Assembly: GCA_965216035.1 (NCBI GenBank)
Contig: CBDCFM010000020.1
Span: 186,001-250,000, forward strand
Origin: G963664115 sp965216035
GTDB taxonomy: Bacteria > Acidobacteriota > Terriglobia > 20CM-2-55-15
Direction: 5' to 3'
Length of the DNA stretch: 64,000 nt
The position numbers and the translations under genes were made by a program. Below the pieces are notes generated by a model, which was given only the letters and a program-made list of their open reading frames with translations, made no database searches and had not been told where the DNA came from. Below, piece by piece: positions 1 to 8,300 of this stretch; the first letter of the stretch is position 1, and each line of letters starts with the position of its first letter.

Positions 1-187
1 GGATCGTCGCAAACTGACTCCAATAGTGGTGGCGATTCCACAACGATCGCATCTTTTGCGACCAGCGCAATGAATGGCTGAAGATCAACTCCCGGGAAGT
101 CAGCCGCCAGCCGGTCAGGATGCGCCCAGGCAAGCCACCAAAGAAAACCCCGGAAACGAAGACGTTCGTGTCCAGGACAACCTTCAA
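1..187 (-). pseudogene. Broken PIN-domain toxin (VapC-like), runs off the window
   Basis: The gene starts with TTG at 187, which overlaps the TGA of the antitoxin gene as TTGA, the usual coupled arrangement. The first codons read MKVVLDTNVFVSGVFFGG, with the first PIN catalytic Asp at residue 6. After PGRIL the frame loses similarity. A different frame then resumes with FIALVAKDAIVVESPP and SVCDDP, which resembles the later part of the same PIN family just before its DPDD motif. So about 30 codons and the reading frame are missing between the two halves. PIN toxins are Mg-dependent ribonucleases; this copy should be inactive. The remainder lies left of base 1. Sequence error cannot be excluded. 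Confidence 0.6.
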
Positions 188-447
188 GATCGCTTCCGGA
201 CTTTTCGGACAGCAGCGCCGACATCGGAGCGCTTCATCCCAGCGTTCCGCGCCTGCTTTCTGGCACGAGCCACCAGGGCATCGAAATCTCGCATCGACGG
301 TGGTGCGATTCTCTTCAGAATCACCACATCTTCATCTCCCACCACGATGAACTGCTCGCCAGCCTCAAGGCCCAATCGTGACCGGACATCCTCCGGTATG
401 ACGACTTGGCCTTTGGAGGACATCTTAGTTGTCGCCAGTTTCGGCAT
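184..447 (-). CDS. AbrB/MazE-fold antitoxin of a VapBC-type pair
   Basis: An 87-residue protein opening MPKLATTKMSSKGQVVIPE, the SpoVT/AbrB swapped-hairpin DNA-binding motif, followed by GLEAGEQFIVVGDEDVVIL and a basic C-terminal tail that would bind the toxin. The start at 447 is preceded by GAGGAG; the longer frame to 624 has no support. The protein should both repress its own operon and neutralise the PIN toxin encoded immediately downstream. Since that toxin appears broken, the antitoxin may be an orphan. Confidence 0.85.
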   Translation of the reverse strand: MPKLATTKMSSKGQVVIPEDVRSRLGLEAGEQFIVVGDEDVVILKRIAPPSMRDFDALVARARKQARNAGMKRSDVGAAVRKVRKRS

Positions 448-463
448 GAGTTTCTCCTCACTT

Positions 464-479
464 ATCTTACTGGTAAGAT
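464..479. promoter_or_regulatory. Inverted repeat, probable operator of the AbrB-PIN operon
   Basis: ATCTTAC-TG-GTAAGAT is a perfect 7-bp inverted repeat with a 2-bp centre, 17 bp upstream of the antitoxin start. AbrB-type antitoxins bind such palindromes to autoregulate. The assignment rests on position and symmetry. Confidence 0.55.
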
Positions 480-533
480 TGTAGCGCTGAATCGCATGCT
501 GGCCAAGCGGATCGTCGGGAACCTTGGGGAGGG

Positions 534-625
534 AAGATAACGGTTTGGCAATAAGCTGCAGGCCGTGCGATGGGCGCTGCCCATCAACAGCCTCAAGGGA
601 ATCGGCGATGCCCATCGCGTTCACT
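534..625 (-). repeat. Inverted repeat downstream of the DUF429 gene, possible degenerate attC
   Basis: GCGATGGGC at 567-575 pairs exactly with GCCCATCGC at 610-618. On the minus strand the repeat is preceded by GAAC and followed, after about 25 bases, by GTTATCT (541-535). This resembles the order of boxes in an integron attC site but departs from consensus. It lies between the DUF429 stop and the next module and could also simply be a terminator. Confidence 0.3.
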
Positions 626-636
626 GACTGACAGCT

Positions 637-1398
637 TCATTGCTTTGATACCGCCTGTCGAGCCTGAGCGACACCTGGAAGTACCATCTCCATTGGAAGC
701 CCCTCGCTGTCGATACTCGGCCGCTCGGGCAGAGAAGTGAGGCTGTGCGACCAAACAAGAGCGACGATCGCGCATGCGAGCGCATCCACGAGATCGTCTC
801 TTTTCACCATGCGTCTTGGATACCGCTCAAATGCGTTATTCGCGACTGCATTCGCGCCTGGATAGTAGCGTTCGAGAATACCGAGACGCTCCTCCACTCC
901 CCCTGATCGCGACTTCGTGTTCTGAAGCGCTGCCTCGTCATTCAAGAGATGAAACAGCACTTCTGGATGCGACTCCCGCACGATGCGTCGTGCTTTCGGT
1001 ATCGAGCGAAGAAGCTGATCTACCTCTCGAATCTTCGGAATAATGTTCCAGGTCTGGAGCGTTAGCCGTTTTCCAGTCTTGCTCTCATTGATGTCCGCTG
1101 CCTCGCTCCAGGCTGAGGCATGCAGGGCGGATCTGACAGGGGGATTGAACACGCTCGAGGCTCTCGGCCCCAGCAACTTCCGAGCAAGAGTGTCGCAGGT
1201 GCGAGCAGCCTCCGTCTGAGCCAGACCGATCGGCACGTCAACGAGACAGAGGTCGCTCGTTTTGCCCCATCGACGCCAGAGATCCCCAACGCAATCGAAA
1301 ATGTCGGATTCCGGCCTTGCTCGCCCACTCAGACGAACCGCGAACCAGCCTGCCTTGCACCCGTCGACTCCCAGGACTTGCACTCCCTCCTCCGTCAA
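637..1398 (-). CDS. DUF429 family protein, predicted RNase H-fold nuclease
   Basis: A 253-residue protein. The N-terminus VLGVDGCKAGWFAV carries the DGC motif of DUF429. The middle has DVPIGLAQTEAARTCD and GPRASSVFNPPVR, both hallmarks of the family. DDLVDALACAIVAL near the C-terminus supplies a conserved acidic pair. DUF429 proteins are predicted to share the RNase H fold, with Asp residues at the presumed catalytic site, but their cellular role is unknown. The gene stands alone between two toxin-antitoxin modules on the same strand and is flanked by attC-like repeats, so it may be a mobile cassette gene. Confidence 0.85.
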   Translation of the reverse strand: MTEEGVQVLGVDGCKAGWFAVRLSGRARPESDIFDCVGDLWRRWGKTSDLCLVDVPIGLAQTEAARTCDTLARKLLGPRASSVFNPPVRSALHASAWSEAADINESKTGKRLTLQTWNIIPKIREVDQLLRSIPKARRIVRESHPEVLFHLLNDEAALQNTKSRSGGVEERLGILERYYPGANAVANNAFERYPRRMVKRDDLVDALACAIVALVWSHSLTSLPERPSIDSEGLPMEMVLPGVAQARQAVSKQ

Positions 1399-1407
1399 GC
1401 TGCAGCG

Positions 1408-1506
1408 GCATAACGGATGGCCGCTCAGCTGCGGACGGCGCAGCCTGACGTTTCGTCCAACTGAATCCGGTCGGCGCCGGCCGACGGCAGAAGCGGCGTG
1501 TTAGCG
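1408..1506 (-). repeat. attC-like imperfect inverted repeat after mazF
   Basis: Reading the minus strand from 1506, TAAC is followed by GCCGCTTCTGCCGTC. About 70 bases later come the partly complementary GCAGCTGAGCGGC and then GTTATGC (1414-1408), a common attC right-hand box. Length 99 bp fits attC sites (about 57-141 bp). The left box CGCTAAC deviates from RYYYAAC, and no integrase gene is in the window. Confidence 0.4.
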
Positions 1507-1516
1507 AGCTTCTGCA

Positions 1517-1855
1517 TTACGAGACCAAAGTCTGAACCTTCCCAAGGACCTGATTCATGACCGCCGACGGGAGTGCGGCGAATCGCTTCGCCTTGCGCGC
1601 ACGCCAGTCGAGGCTCTTGATTTGATCGGCGAGAACCACTCCCGACACGTTGAGATCAGACGGGATATCGACTTCAAAGGGATACCCTTTGACCTGCGAG
1701 TTGATTGGGCAGAGCAGCGCCAACCCTACTTTGCCGTTGTAGGCTGCCGGCGATACGACCACTGCCGGACGGCGACCCCCCTGTTCGTGGCCTGCCTGAG
1801 GGCTGAACTCCAGCCAGACAACATCGCCTCGGTCCGGAACGTAACGCGAAGCCAT
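1517..1855 (-). CDS. mazF: MazF-type endoribonuclease toxin
   Basis: A 112-residue protein of typical MazF/PemK length. RGDVVWLEFSPQAGHEQGG is followed by RRPAVVVSP and, after a short loop, LLCPINSQ; together these form the PemK/MazF SH3-like barrel with the conserved Arg and the substrate-site loop. LADQIKSLDW is the typical later motif. MazF cleaves single-stranded mRNA at short sequence-specific sites and stops growth when free of antitoxin. Its ATG at 1855 shares a base with the TAA of mazE (TAATG), so the pair is translationally coupled. No damage is visible. Confidence 0.93.
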   Translation of the reverse strand: MASRYVPDRGDVVWLEFSPQAGHEQGGRRPAVVVSPAAYNGKVGLALLCPINSQVKGYPFEVDIPSDLNVSGVVLADQIKSLDWRARKAKRFAALPSAVMNQVLGKVQTLVS

Positions 1856-2097
1856 TACCAGGCTTCCCGACCTTCTGGTTCTCCAAAACTCACTTCATCG
1901 TGGAGATTCGCTTTCGTGATCTGGCTGACCAGATCCTGAAGGGAACACGTTGATTCTCGCAACGGTCGAATAATCAATTCGCCGTCAGAGATCGAGAGGT
2001 CGACGGGAGTCCCCTCCCTGACGGACGCTTCTTCTGCGAACGCCTTTGGAATACGCAGGCCAAGGCTGTTGCCCCATTTCTGAACAGTCGTCTTCAC
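1855..2097 (-). CDS. mazE: MazE-type antitoxin
   Basis: An 80-residue AbrB-fold antitoxin starting VKTTVQKWGNSLGLRIPK, the classic MazE N-terminus, with an acidic C-terminal part that would occupy the MazF active site. The GTG at 2097 is chosen because GGAGG lies a few bases upstream and the MazE motif begins right there; an upstream in-frame ATG at 2202 would add 35 unrelated residues. The dimer should bind the palindrome at 2111-2131 and repress the operon. Confidence 0.9.
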   Translation of the reverse strand: MKTTVQKWGNSLGLRIPKAFAEEASVREGTPVDLSISDGELIIRPLRESTCSLQDLVSQITKANLHDEVSFGEPEGREAW

Positions 2098-2110
2098 GAC
2101 ACCTCCAAGA

Positions 2111-2131
2111 CGTATACACAATGAGTATACG
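2111..2131. promoter_or_regulatory. Palindromic operator upstream of mazE
   Basis: CGTATAC-ACAATGA-GTATACG is a perfect 7-bp inverted repeat with a 7-bp centre, 14 bp upstream of the mazE start. Position and symmetry fit autoregulation by the MazE/MazEF complex. Confidence 0.65.
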
Positions 2132-2181
2132 CTTTGGCGCTGGTCGTCAAGTAGGCTCTGACTCGCTAGCGGATCACGATT

Positions 2182-2254
2182 GAGCTGACAGCGGCCGCTC
2201 AACCTGTAATCAGCGAATGCCTGCGGCCGCTGTCAGCTCCAATCGGTGTTAGGC
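2182..2254 (-). repeat. 17-bp perfect inverted repeat overlapping an attC-like site after higA
   Basis: GAGCTGACAGCGGCCGC (2182-2198) pairs perfectly with 2223-2239 across a 24-base loop. Overlapping it, the minus strand reads GCCTAAC at 2254-2248 and GTTGAGC at 2203-2197, both matching the attC outer-box consensus RYYYAAC/GTTRRRY. The higA stop codon lies inside the first box, as is common for gene cassettes. The strong hairpin and the attC fold are mutually exclusive; it may also act as a terminator. Confidence 0.45.
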
Positions 2255-2566
2255 GGCATCCAATGGGCGAATGCGGGCAACATCCTTCTTGAGTGCACGG
2301 GATGCATCCCAAAGATCAACGGCGCGCTGCGCATTGAGCCAAAACTCCGGTGAATTGCCGAACAGCCGAGCCAACCTCAGCGCCATCTCAGGACTCAGTG
2401 CTCGGCGCTCGCGCAGCAATTCATTGATTGACTGACGGGAGACTCCCACAGCTTCGGCTAAGCTCGAAACTGTAAGGCCGTAGTCTGGAATGAAGTCTTC
2501 CCGCAACATTTCTCCGGGATGAGTAGGTCGCCGCTTCATGCCGCTGTTGGGAACAGCCATTGCCAC
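2249..2566 (-). CDS. higA: HigA-type antitoxin, XRE-family regulator
   Basis: A 105-residue protein with the HigA signature RPTHPGEMLREDFIP at residues 12-26, then a helix-turn-helix (LTVSSLAEAVGVSRQSINELL) and MALRLARLFGNSPEFWLNAQ, characteristic of the HigA/VapI group. It neutralises the HigB toxin encoded six bases upstream and represses the operon. Toxin-first gene order is the normal higBA arrangement, so both genes form one transcription unit. Confidence 0.92.
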   Translation of the reverse strand: MAMAVPNSGMKRRPTHPGEMLREDFIPDYGLTVSSLAEAVGVSRQSINELLRERRALSPEMALRLARLFGNSPEFWLNAQRAVDLWDASRALKKDVARIRPLDAA

Positions 2567-2572
2567 TTCACC

Positions 2573-2854
2573 TCAATGATAGTCACAGACCTCGACGTCA
2601 TAGGCGTCACCATCAGCGAATCGGAAACAGATACGCCATTGGTCGTTTATCGATATTGAATACTGCCCCTTACGAACGCCTGATAGTGCGTGCAACCGAT
2701 TGCTCGGCGGAACCTTCAGGTCTTCCAGGCGTACGGCTAGATCCAGGTACTCGAGCCTCCGACTCGCTCGTTTGGCAACATTTGGCGGAAACCGCTTCGC
2801 CTTGCCTATAGCGTAGAGTCCCCTCGTCCGCCGATCGGCAAAGGTCTTGATCAC
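2573..2854 (-). CDS. higB: HigB-type toxin, RelE superfamily
   Basis: A 93-residue protein starting at GTG 2854 with IKTFADRRTRGLYAIG, then PPSNRLHALSGVRKGQYSI and the C-terminal INDQWRICFRF and VEVCDYH, all typical of HigB/RelE ribosome-dependent mRNA interferases. The C-terminal Tyr-His and the INxQWRI strand are the positions usually linked to activity. The gene looks intact. Confidence 0.92.
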   Translation of the reverse strand: MIKTFADRRTRGLYAIGKAKRFPPNVAKRASRRLEYLDLAVRLEDLKVPPSNRLHALSGVRKGQYSISINDQWRICFRFADGDAYDVEVCDYH

Positions 2855-2861
2855 GACGCAT

Positions 2862-2881
2862 ATTGTATCGTGTCACGTGAC
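2862..2881 (-). promoter_or_regulatory. Putative higBA promoter with GTCACGTGAC palindrome
   Basis: TACAAT (2867-2862, minus strand) resembles a -10 box and lies close before the higB start, which would give a very short leader. Next to it is the perfect 10-bp palindrome GTCACGTGAC (2872-2881), a possible HigA binding site. This is based on sequence pattern alone. Confidence 0.35.
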
Positions 2882-3224
2882 GAATGTCTATTCCCGTTGC
2901 AGCCCATGCCGCATAACATCTAAGGACTGCACGGCCCCCAGTGCGAAACTAGCACTTGCGCTGTTTGAAGCGCATCGAATCGAAACGGCAGTACTACTTT
3001 TTCGATGGCGATCGGTACCCACTTGTCCCGCTTAAGAGCGTAATGTGCCTGGTCCCGAACGTACCTCGACCTGACAGAAAGACTGGACCAATTCCCTTTG
3101 ATGCGGCGACAGCCCACGCGTCTAGAGCAATGAAATGATCGCTTCGGACCATCTCGAAACTATTAGACAATGAACTTCTAACCGGGGACACCCCTTACAA
3201 TCGTCCAGGGAGGGACCGGAGTGA
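2882..3224. other. Intergenic region between higBA and the plus-strand cluster
   Basis: No convincing gene. A GTTATGC box on the minus strand (2917-2911) could be the right-hand end of another attC-like site, matching the one at 1414-1408. The last bases hold the GGGAGGGACCGGAG ribosome binding region of the glycosyltransferase gene. Confidence 0.4.
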
Positions 3225-4568
3225 ATGCGGGTTCTGTCGATCACAGCCGGCGCTGCAGGAATGTACTGCGGGAGCTGCGCCCGCGACAATGCGCTGGCCC
3301 GGGAACTGTTATCTCTCGGTCACGACTGCACCCTCGTACCCGTCTACACGCCGACACGGACGGACGAACCTAACGCAAGCCAGCCACACATCCTGTTTGG
3401 CGGTATCAGCGTTTATCTGCAGCAGTTCGTCCCGCTTTTCCGCAAGACTCCCCGATTTCTGGACCGGCTCTGGGATGCCCCGTGGGTGATCAACCGCTTC
3501 GCGGGGCGCGCGGTGTCGAACGATCCCCAGTTATTGGGTGATCTTACGATCTCCATGCTCGAAGGTGAAGATAGCGTCCTGGGAAAGGAATTCGAGAAAC
3601 TCGTCGACTGGATCGGTCACCAGCCCACCCCGGATATCATCAACCTCCCCAACTCCCTGCTGATTGCTCTGGCCGCACCGTTGCGCGAACGGTTCGATCG
3701 ACCTGTCTGTTGCACACTGCAGGGAGAAGAACTCTTCATTGACGGCCTGCTGCCCTCCTATCGGAAACAGGCACTGAATCTCATCCGGGGGCAGATCGGC
3801 TCAGTGGATCGTTTCGTCGCTGTCAGCGAGTACTGTCGGCGCTTCATGATGGATTACCTCCAGATCCCTGAGGAACGTATTGCGGTCGTCCCTCTCGGTA
3901 TAAACTTGACGGGTTATCCCCTCAGCCCGCCTTCCGGGACCGATAACGCTGCTTTTCGTGTCGGTTATTTCGCCCGGGTGGCGCCGGAAAAGGGATTGCA
4001 TGTGCTGGCCGACGCTTATATCCGGTTACGGCAGCGAACGGGTAACGCGTCGATCCGTCTGGATGCCGCCGGCTACACCGCGCGGGCACACACCGAATAC
4101 ATGAACCAGGTCCGCACTACTCTTGCCGAAGCCGGTTACGCGGGTGAATTCTCCTATCGGGGTGTGGTGGACCGCGATGGAAAGCTCCAATTTCTCCAGG
4201 GACTCGACGTCCTTTCAGTTCCGGCCACTTATGATGAGCCGAAAGGCATGTTTCTACTCGAAGCCATGGCAAACGGCGTTCCGGTTGTTCAACCTCGGCG
4301 TGGCGCCTTCACAGAAATCGTTGAGAAGACCTGCGGTGGATTGCTGGTGGACCCGGACGATGCAGCCAGCCTGGCCGAAGGCCTGTGGCAGCTCTGGAAG
4401 GATCGTGGACGGCGGGATGCGATCGGCCAACAAGCCCTGGCAGGAGTCCACGAGCACTATTCTGTGCGGCGCTCGGCTATCCGGCTGATTGAACTATACG
4501 ACGACGTGTTGAATAGCTGGTCTGGAGGATCCGCAGTGCCAAAGGCGGGTGCTACGCTTAACGGATAA
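3225..4568 (+). CDS. Glycosyltransferase family 4 protein
   Basis: A 447-residue GT-B fold enzyme that would transfer a sugar from a nucleotide donor to an unknown acceptor in the cytoplasm. The N-terminus MRVLSITAGAAGMYCGSC is glycine-rich as in the GT4 acceptor-side Rossmann fold. VVPLGINL marks the inter-domain hinge. EPKGMFLLE fits the E-x7-E donor-binding motif of retaining GT4 enzymes, followed by AMANGVPVVQPRRGAFTEIV. A strong ribosome site precedes the ATG. It is the first gene of a plus-strand run with an ABC exporter 24 bp downstream, suggesting that its product is glycosylated and exported or is part of the envelope. Confidence 0.9.
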   Translation: MRVLSITAGAAGMYCGSCARDNALARELLSLGHDCTLVPVYTPTRTDEPNASQPHILFGGISVYLQQFVPLFRKTPRFLDRLWDAPWVINRFAGRAVSNDPQLLGDLTISMLEGEDSVLGKEFEKLVDWIGHQPTPDIINLPNSLLIALAAPLRERFDRPVCCTLQGEELFIDGLLPSYRKQALNLIRGQIGSVDRFVAVSEYCRRFMMDYLQIPEERIAVVPLGINLTGYPLSPPSGTDNAAFRVGYFARVAPEKGLHVLADAYIRLRQRTGNASIRLDAAGYTARAHTEYMNQVRTTLAEAGYAGEFSYRGVVDRDGKLQFLQGLDVLSVPATYDEPKGMFLLEAMANGVPVVQPRRGAFTEIVEKTCGGLLVDPDDAASLAEGLWQLWKDRGRRDAIGQQALAGVHEHYSVRRSAIRLIELYDDVLNSWSGGSAVPKAGATLNG

Positions 4569-4592
4569 CGCTTTCCGGCACAAGAATGCGGA

Positions 4593-5300
4593 ATGGAGTT
4601 CAAAAAAAGACCATTGCTCCAAGTCTCACACCTCAACAAGGAATACGCGACCCCACGGGGTCCGCTCGCTGTCCTGTCCGATGTAACCCTGGCCCTGGCT
4701 CCGGGCGACGCTGCGGCGATCATGGGCCCATCGGGCTGTGGCAAGAGCACGCTGCTCTACGTGTTGGGGGGTCTGGAGCCGCCTTCGGCGGGAGAGGTGA
4801 ATCTGGAAGGAAAGGATCTGTTTGCAATGAGTCCTTCCGAACGGGCCGGTTTCCGCAATTCCCGGATCGGCTTCGTATTCCAGGACCACTGTCTGCTGCC
4901 CCAATGCTCCGTCCTCGAGAACGTGCTTGTGCCAACATTGGTGCGGCATGGGAACATGAATGAGACGCCCAGGGACTTTACCTCGGATGCGCGATCACTG
5001 ATCCAACAGGTAGGACTGGGAGACCGAATCGACCATCGGCCGGCCGAGCTCTCCGGTGGGGAAAGACAGCGTGTCGCCATTGCCCGGGCGCTGATCCGCC
5101 AGCCCCGTCTGGTGCTGTGTGATGAACCCACGGGGAACCTCGACGAGGCGACGGCGGAAACCGTCGCGTCGCTGTTGCTCGAACTTCATCGGGTCCAACA
5201 GAGTATCCTGATCGCAGTCACGCATAGCGTCCGCCTTGCCGCGCAGTTTCCCATACGTTTTGAGCTTGCGCAGCAGCGCCTGCGTCGGGTTGAATCGTAG
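4593..5300 (+). CDS. ABC transporter ATP-binding protein, LolD/MacB type
   Basis: A 235-residue ATPase subunit. Walker A is GPSGCGKST, followed by a Q-loop (FVFQDHCLLPQCSVLENV), the signature LSGGERQRVAIARAL, and Walker B LVLCDEPTGNLD with its catalytic Glu replaced by none (E present). The DEPTGNLD form and the length place it with the LolD/MacB/DevA group, which pairs with FtsX-like permeases. The permease gene follows after 49 bp, so the two form one mechanotransmission-type exporter or envelope transporter. Confidence 0.93.
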   Translation: MEFKKRPLLQVSHLNKEYATPRGPLAVLSDVTLALAPGDAAAIMGPSGCGKSTLLYVLGGLEPPSAGEVNLEGKDLFAMSPSERAGFRNSRIGFVFQDHCLLPQCSVLENVLVPTLVRHGNMNETPRDFTSDARSLIQQVGLGDRIDHRPAELSGGERQRVAIARALIRQPRLVLCDEPTGNLDEATAETVASLLLELHRVQQSILIAVTHSVRLAAQFPIRFELAQQRLRRVES

Positions 5301-5349
5301 CTATAAAGGATTCCGTCGCGGTAACAGCTCCGCTGGAATACATGCCACT

Positions 5350-8300
5350 ATGTCTAACGGCATCACAGAACGGCGTTTCATCGTTCAAAGCCTGACGTTC
5401 TATTGGCGCACGAACGTGGCGGTCGTCCTGGGAATAGCGACGGCCGTCGCCGTTCTCGCCGGAGCCTTTCTGGTAGGAGACTCCGTGCGCGGCAGCCTCC
5501 GGGACCTTGTTCTCCTCAGGATTGGAAATACGGACCAGATCGTCATGTCGACGGATTTCGTCCGGGAGACGCTGGCCGCGGATCTTCTTTCCCACCCCAA
5601 TTTCGCCGGGAATTTCAACGGCGTCTCTCCCATCGTCCTGACCGAAGGGCTTGTCACGACCCCAACCGGAGACGGGCGCGTCAATAAGGTTCGCGTCTAC
5701 GGTGTCGATGACCGTTTCTGGCGGTTTCACGGCGTCGAGGAGTTCAGCGGTCCGGAGGGCCGTCAAGCGCTCCTCAGTCCTGCTTTGGCCGAAGAACTCC
5801 GTACGGAACCGGGGGCAACGATCCTGGTCCGGGTTCAGCGACCGTCTGAGATTCCCCTGGAGTCGATTCACGGAAATAAGGAGGATGTGGGCCGCACGAT
5901 CCGAGCCAGTGTGGCGGCCGTGGTCCCCCCTGAATCACTCGGCGAGTTTTCTCTCGAAGCGGCTCAAGGGGAGGTCTATGCGGTCTTTCTACCCCTGCGC
6001 CTGGTCCAGCAGGACCTCAACATTGACCGCCGCGTCAACGTACTGCTTGTGTCCACGAGCCTGGAAGACGGAGATATGGCGACGGTTGTGCTCGAGAGAA
6101 TAGTTCGAAGTGAAGCCGAACTGGAAGACCTGGGATTGATCCTCCGCGTACTGGAGGCACCCCGGACGATCGTCCTTGAAGGCTCGGGCGGGCTGATTGA
6201 CGATGAGAAAGAGCGTTTTGCTCTTGAAGCGGCTAGGGCCCTCGACCTGGAAGCCCGCCCACTATTCACCTATCTGGTCAACAGTCTCGGAAACGGTCGA
6301 AGGGAGATTCCGTATTCACTCGTGACCGCTACCGACCTTACAACGCTTGTCGGCACAGGCGATCGGTTTCCGGCATCCGATGTGGCGCCGATTGTGCTCA
6401 GCGACTGGGCCGCAAACGACCTGGGCGCCTCAACCGGCGACCCCCTGTCGATGGAGTACTACGTCTGGGAGGATCCCGGGCAGTTGGTCACCCGCAGGGC
6501 GGACTTCGAAGTTGCCGCTGTGGTGCCCGTCGACACAGGGGATCGGGCCATGGCCCCAAACTATCCGGGCATCACCGATTCTGCGGCCGTCAATGATTGG
6601 GACCCCCCGTTTCCGATTGATCTGGGTCGAATCCGTTCCGTTGACGAAGAGTATTGGGATCGCTATCGGACGACACCCAAGGCGTTCATATCTCTCGACG
6701 TCGGCCGCGAGCTCTGGCAGTCCAGATACGGTTCGATTTCGTCCATTCGCTTTGCTGCGAATCCGAATCAGGTCCCTACTGCCGCGTTCGAGGAGACGGG
6801 GGCTAACTACGCCGAACGTTTGAGAACGGGCCTGACATCGTTCGGTGGAGGATTGGCCGTCCGTTCGGTGCGATCTGAAAGTCTCGAAGCGTCGCGCGGC
6901 GCTACCAACTTCAGTGAATACTTCGTGTACTTCAGTTTCTTCCTCGTCGTATCGGCGCTCCTGTTAGCGGCATTGTTCTTTAAGTTGAGCGTCGAGCAGC
7001 GGGGACCCGAGATTGGGTTGCTGCGATCGGTTGGCTTTACCCCTGGGATGCTGCGGCGACTGTATCTGATCGAAGGCCTGGTGCTCTCCTCGTTGGGTGC
7101 CCTGATCGGTGTATGGGGCGGGCTCGGTTACGCCTGGTTGCTGGTCACGGCGCTGGGCACCTGGTGGGTCGATGCCGTAGGCACCACGGCCCTTAGCCTC
7201 CATGTGTCGGGCCTCTCTCTCGTTGCCGGCGCGGCAGGCGGCATCGTCGCTGCCATGATGTGCATCTGGGCCACTCTCGGAGGCCTCGCGTCGGTCTCGG
7301 AACGTCGCCTGTTGGCCGGACAACTGGCCGCTGAAACAGCGGGCGGAACTCGGGGGCGAAGCCGCCTGGCACACGTGGTTTCGATTTCGCTGGGTGGCCT
7401 GGGTGTCCTCCTGATAGCAGGCGGGGGAGCGGGTTTCATCGAACAGGCCGCCGGTTTTTTCGGTGCCGGAATGGCGATTCTGGGCGCCAGCCTGTCTTAC
7501 CTGCTGGTTCGGTTTCGTCGTGGGTCGGACAAGATGCTGGCGGGGCAGGGCTGGTGGCCGGTTTCACGCCTGGGTCTTCGAAACGCCACTTACAGGCCTG
7601 CTCGAAGTGTCACCGCGATTGGGATGATCGCGTCGGCAACGTTCATTCTAATCTCAGTCGATGCTTTCCGCAGAGACACGATAACGAATATCGGCCCGAA
7701 TTCGGGACTCGGGGGGTACACCCTACTCGTCGAATCGCTGCTGCCACTCTTTCAGGACCCAGGCAGCATCGAAGGTCAGGCAATACTCGGACTCGACGGC
7801 TTCGATTCGATCGCCGTAGAGGGTTTCCGAGTCCGGCCGGGCGACGATGCCAGTTGTCTGAACCTGTACGAACCTACGAATCCCCGAATCGTCGCTCCAA
7901 GCAACGCGTTCATCGAACAGGGTCGTTTCGCGTTTCTGGATTCCCAGGCTTCGACCGAGGCCGAACGCGCGAACCCGTGGCAGCTGCTCCATCGTGAGGA
8001 ACCGGACGGGGCGATTCCCATCATCGCTGACGCGAACTCTATGACGTACGTCCTGCACCGGGAACTCGGTGAGGACATCGTCATCACCCAGGGCGAGGGC
8101 TCGATTCGCCTGCGACTTGTGGCCTCGTTGGACGACAGCATATTCCAGGGAGAGCTGCTGATGTCGGAGGAACACTTCCTCGAGCTGTTTCCGGAACACG
8201 AAGGCTATCGTCTCCTGCTTGTAGAGACGGCACCGGAGGACGCCGCAGAAACAGTGTCGTCGATCGAAGACGCGCTGGTGGATTTCGGCGGATCCGCAAT

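Noticed and set aside
5236..5349. Upstream start for the FtsX permease
   Set aside because: It would overlap the ABC ATPase gene by 65 bp and adds residues without family similarity; ATG 5350 sits just before the membrane anchor.
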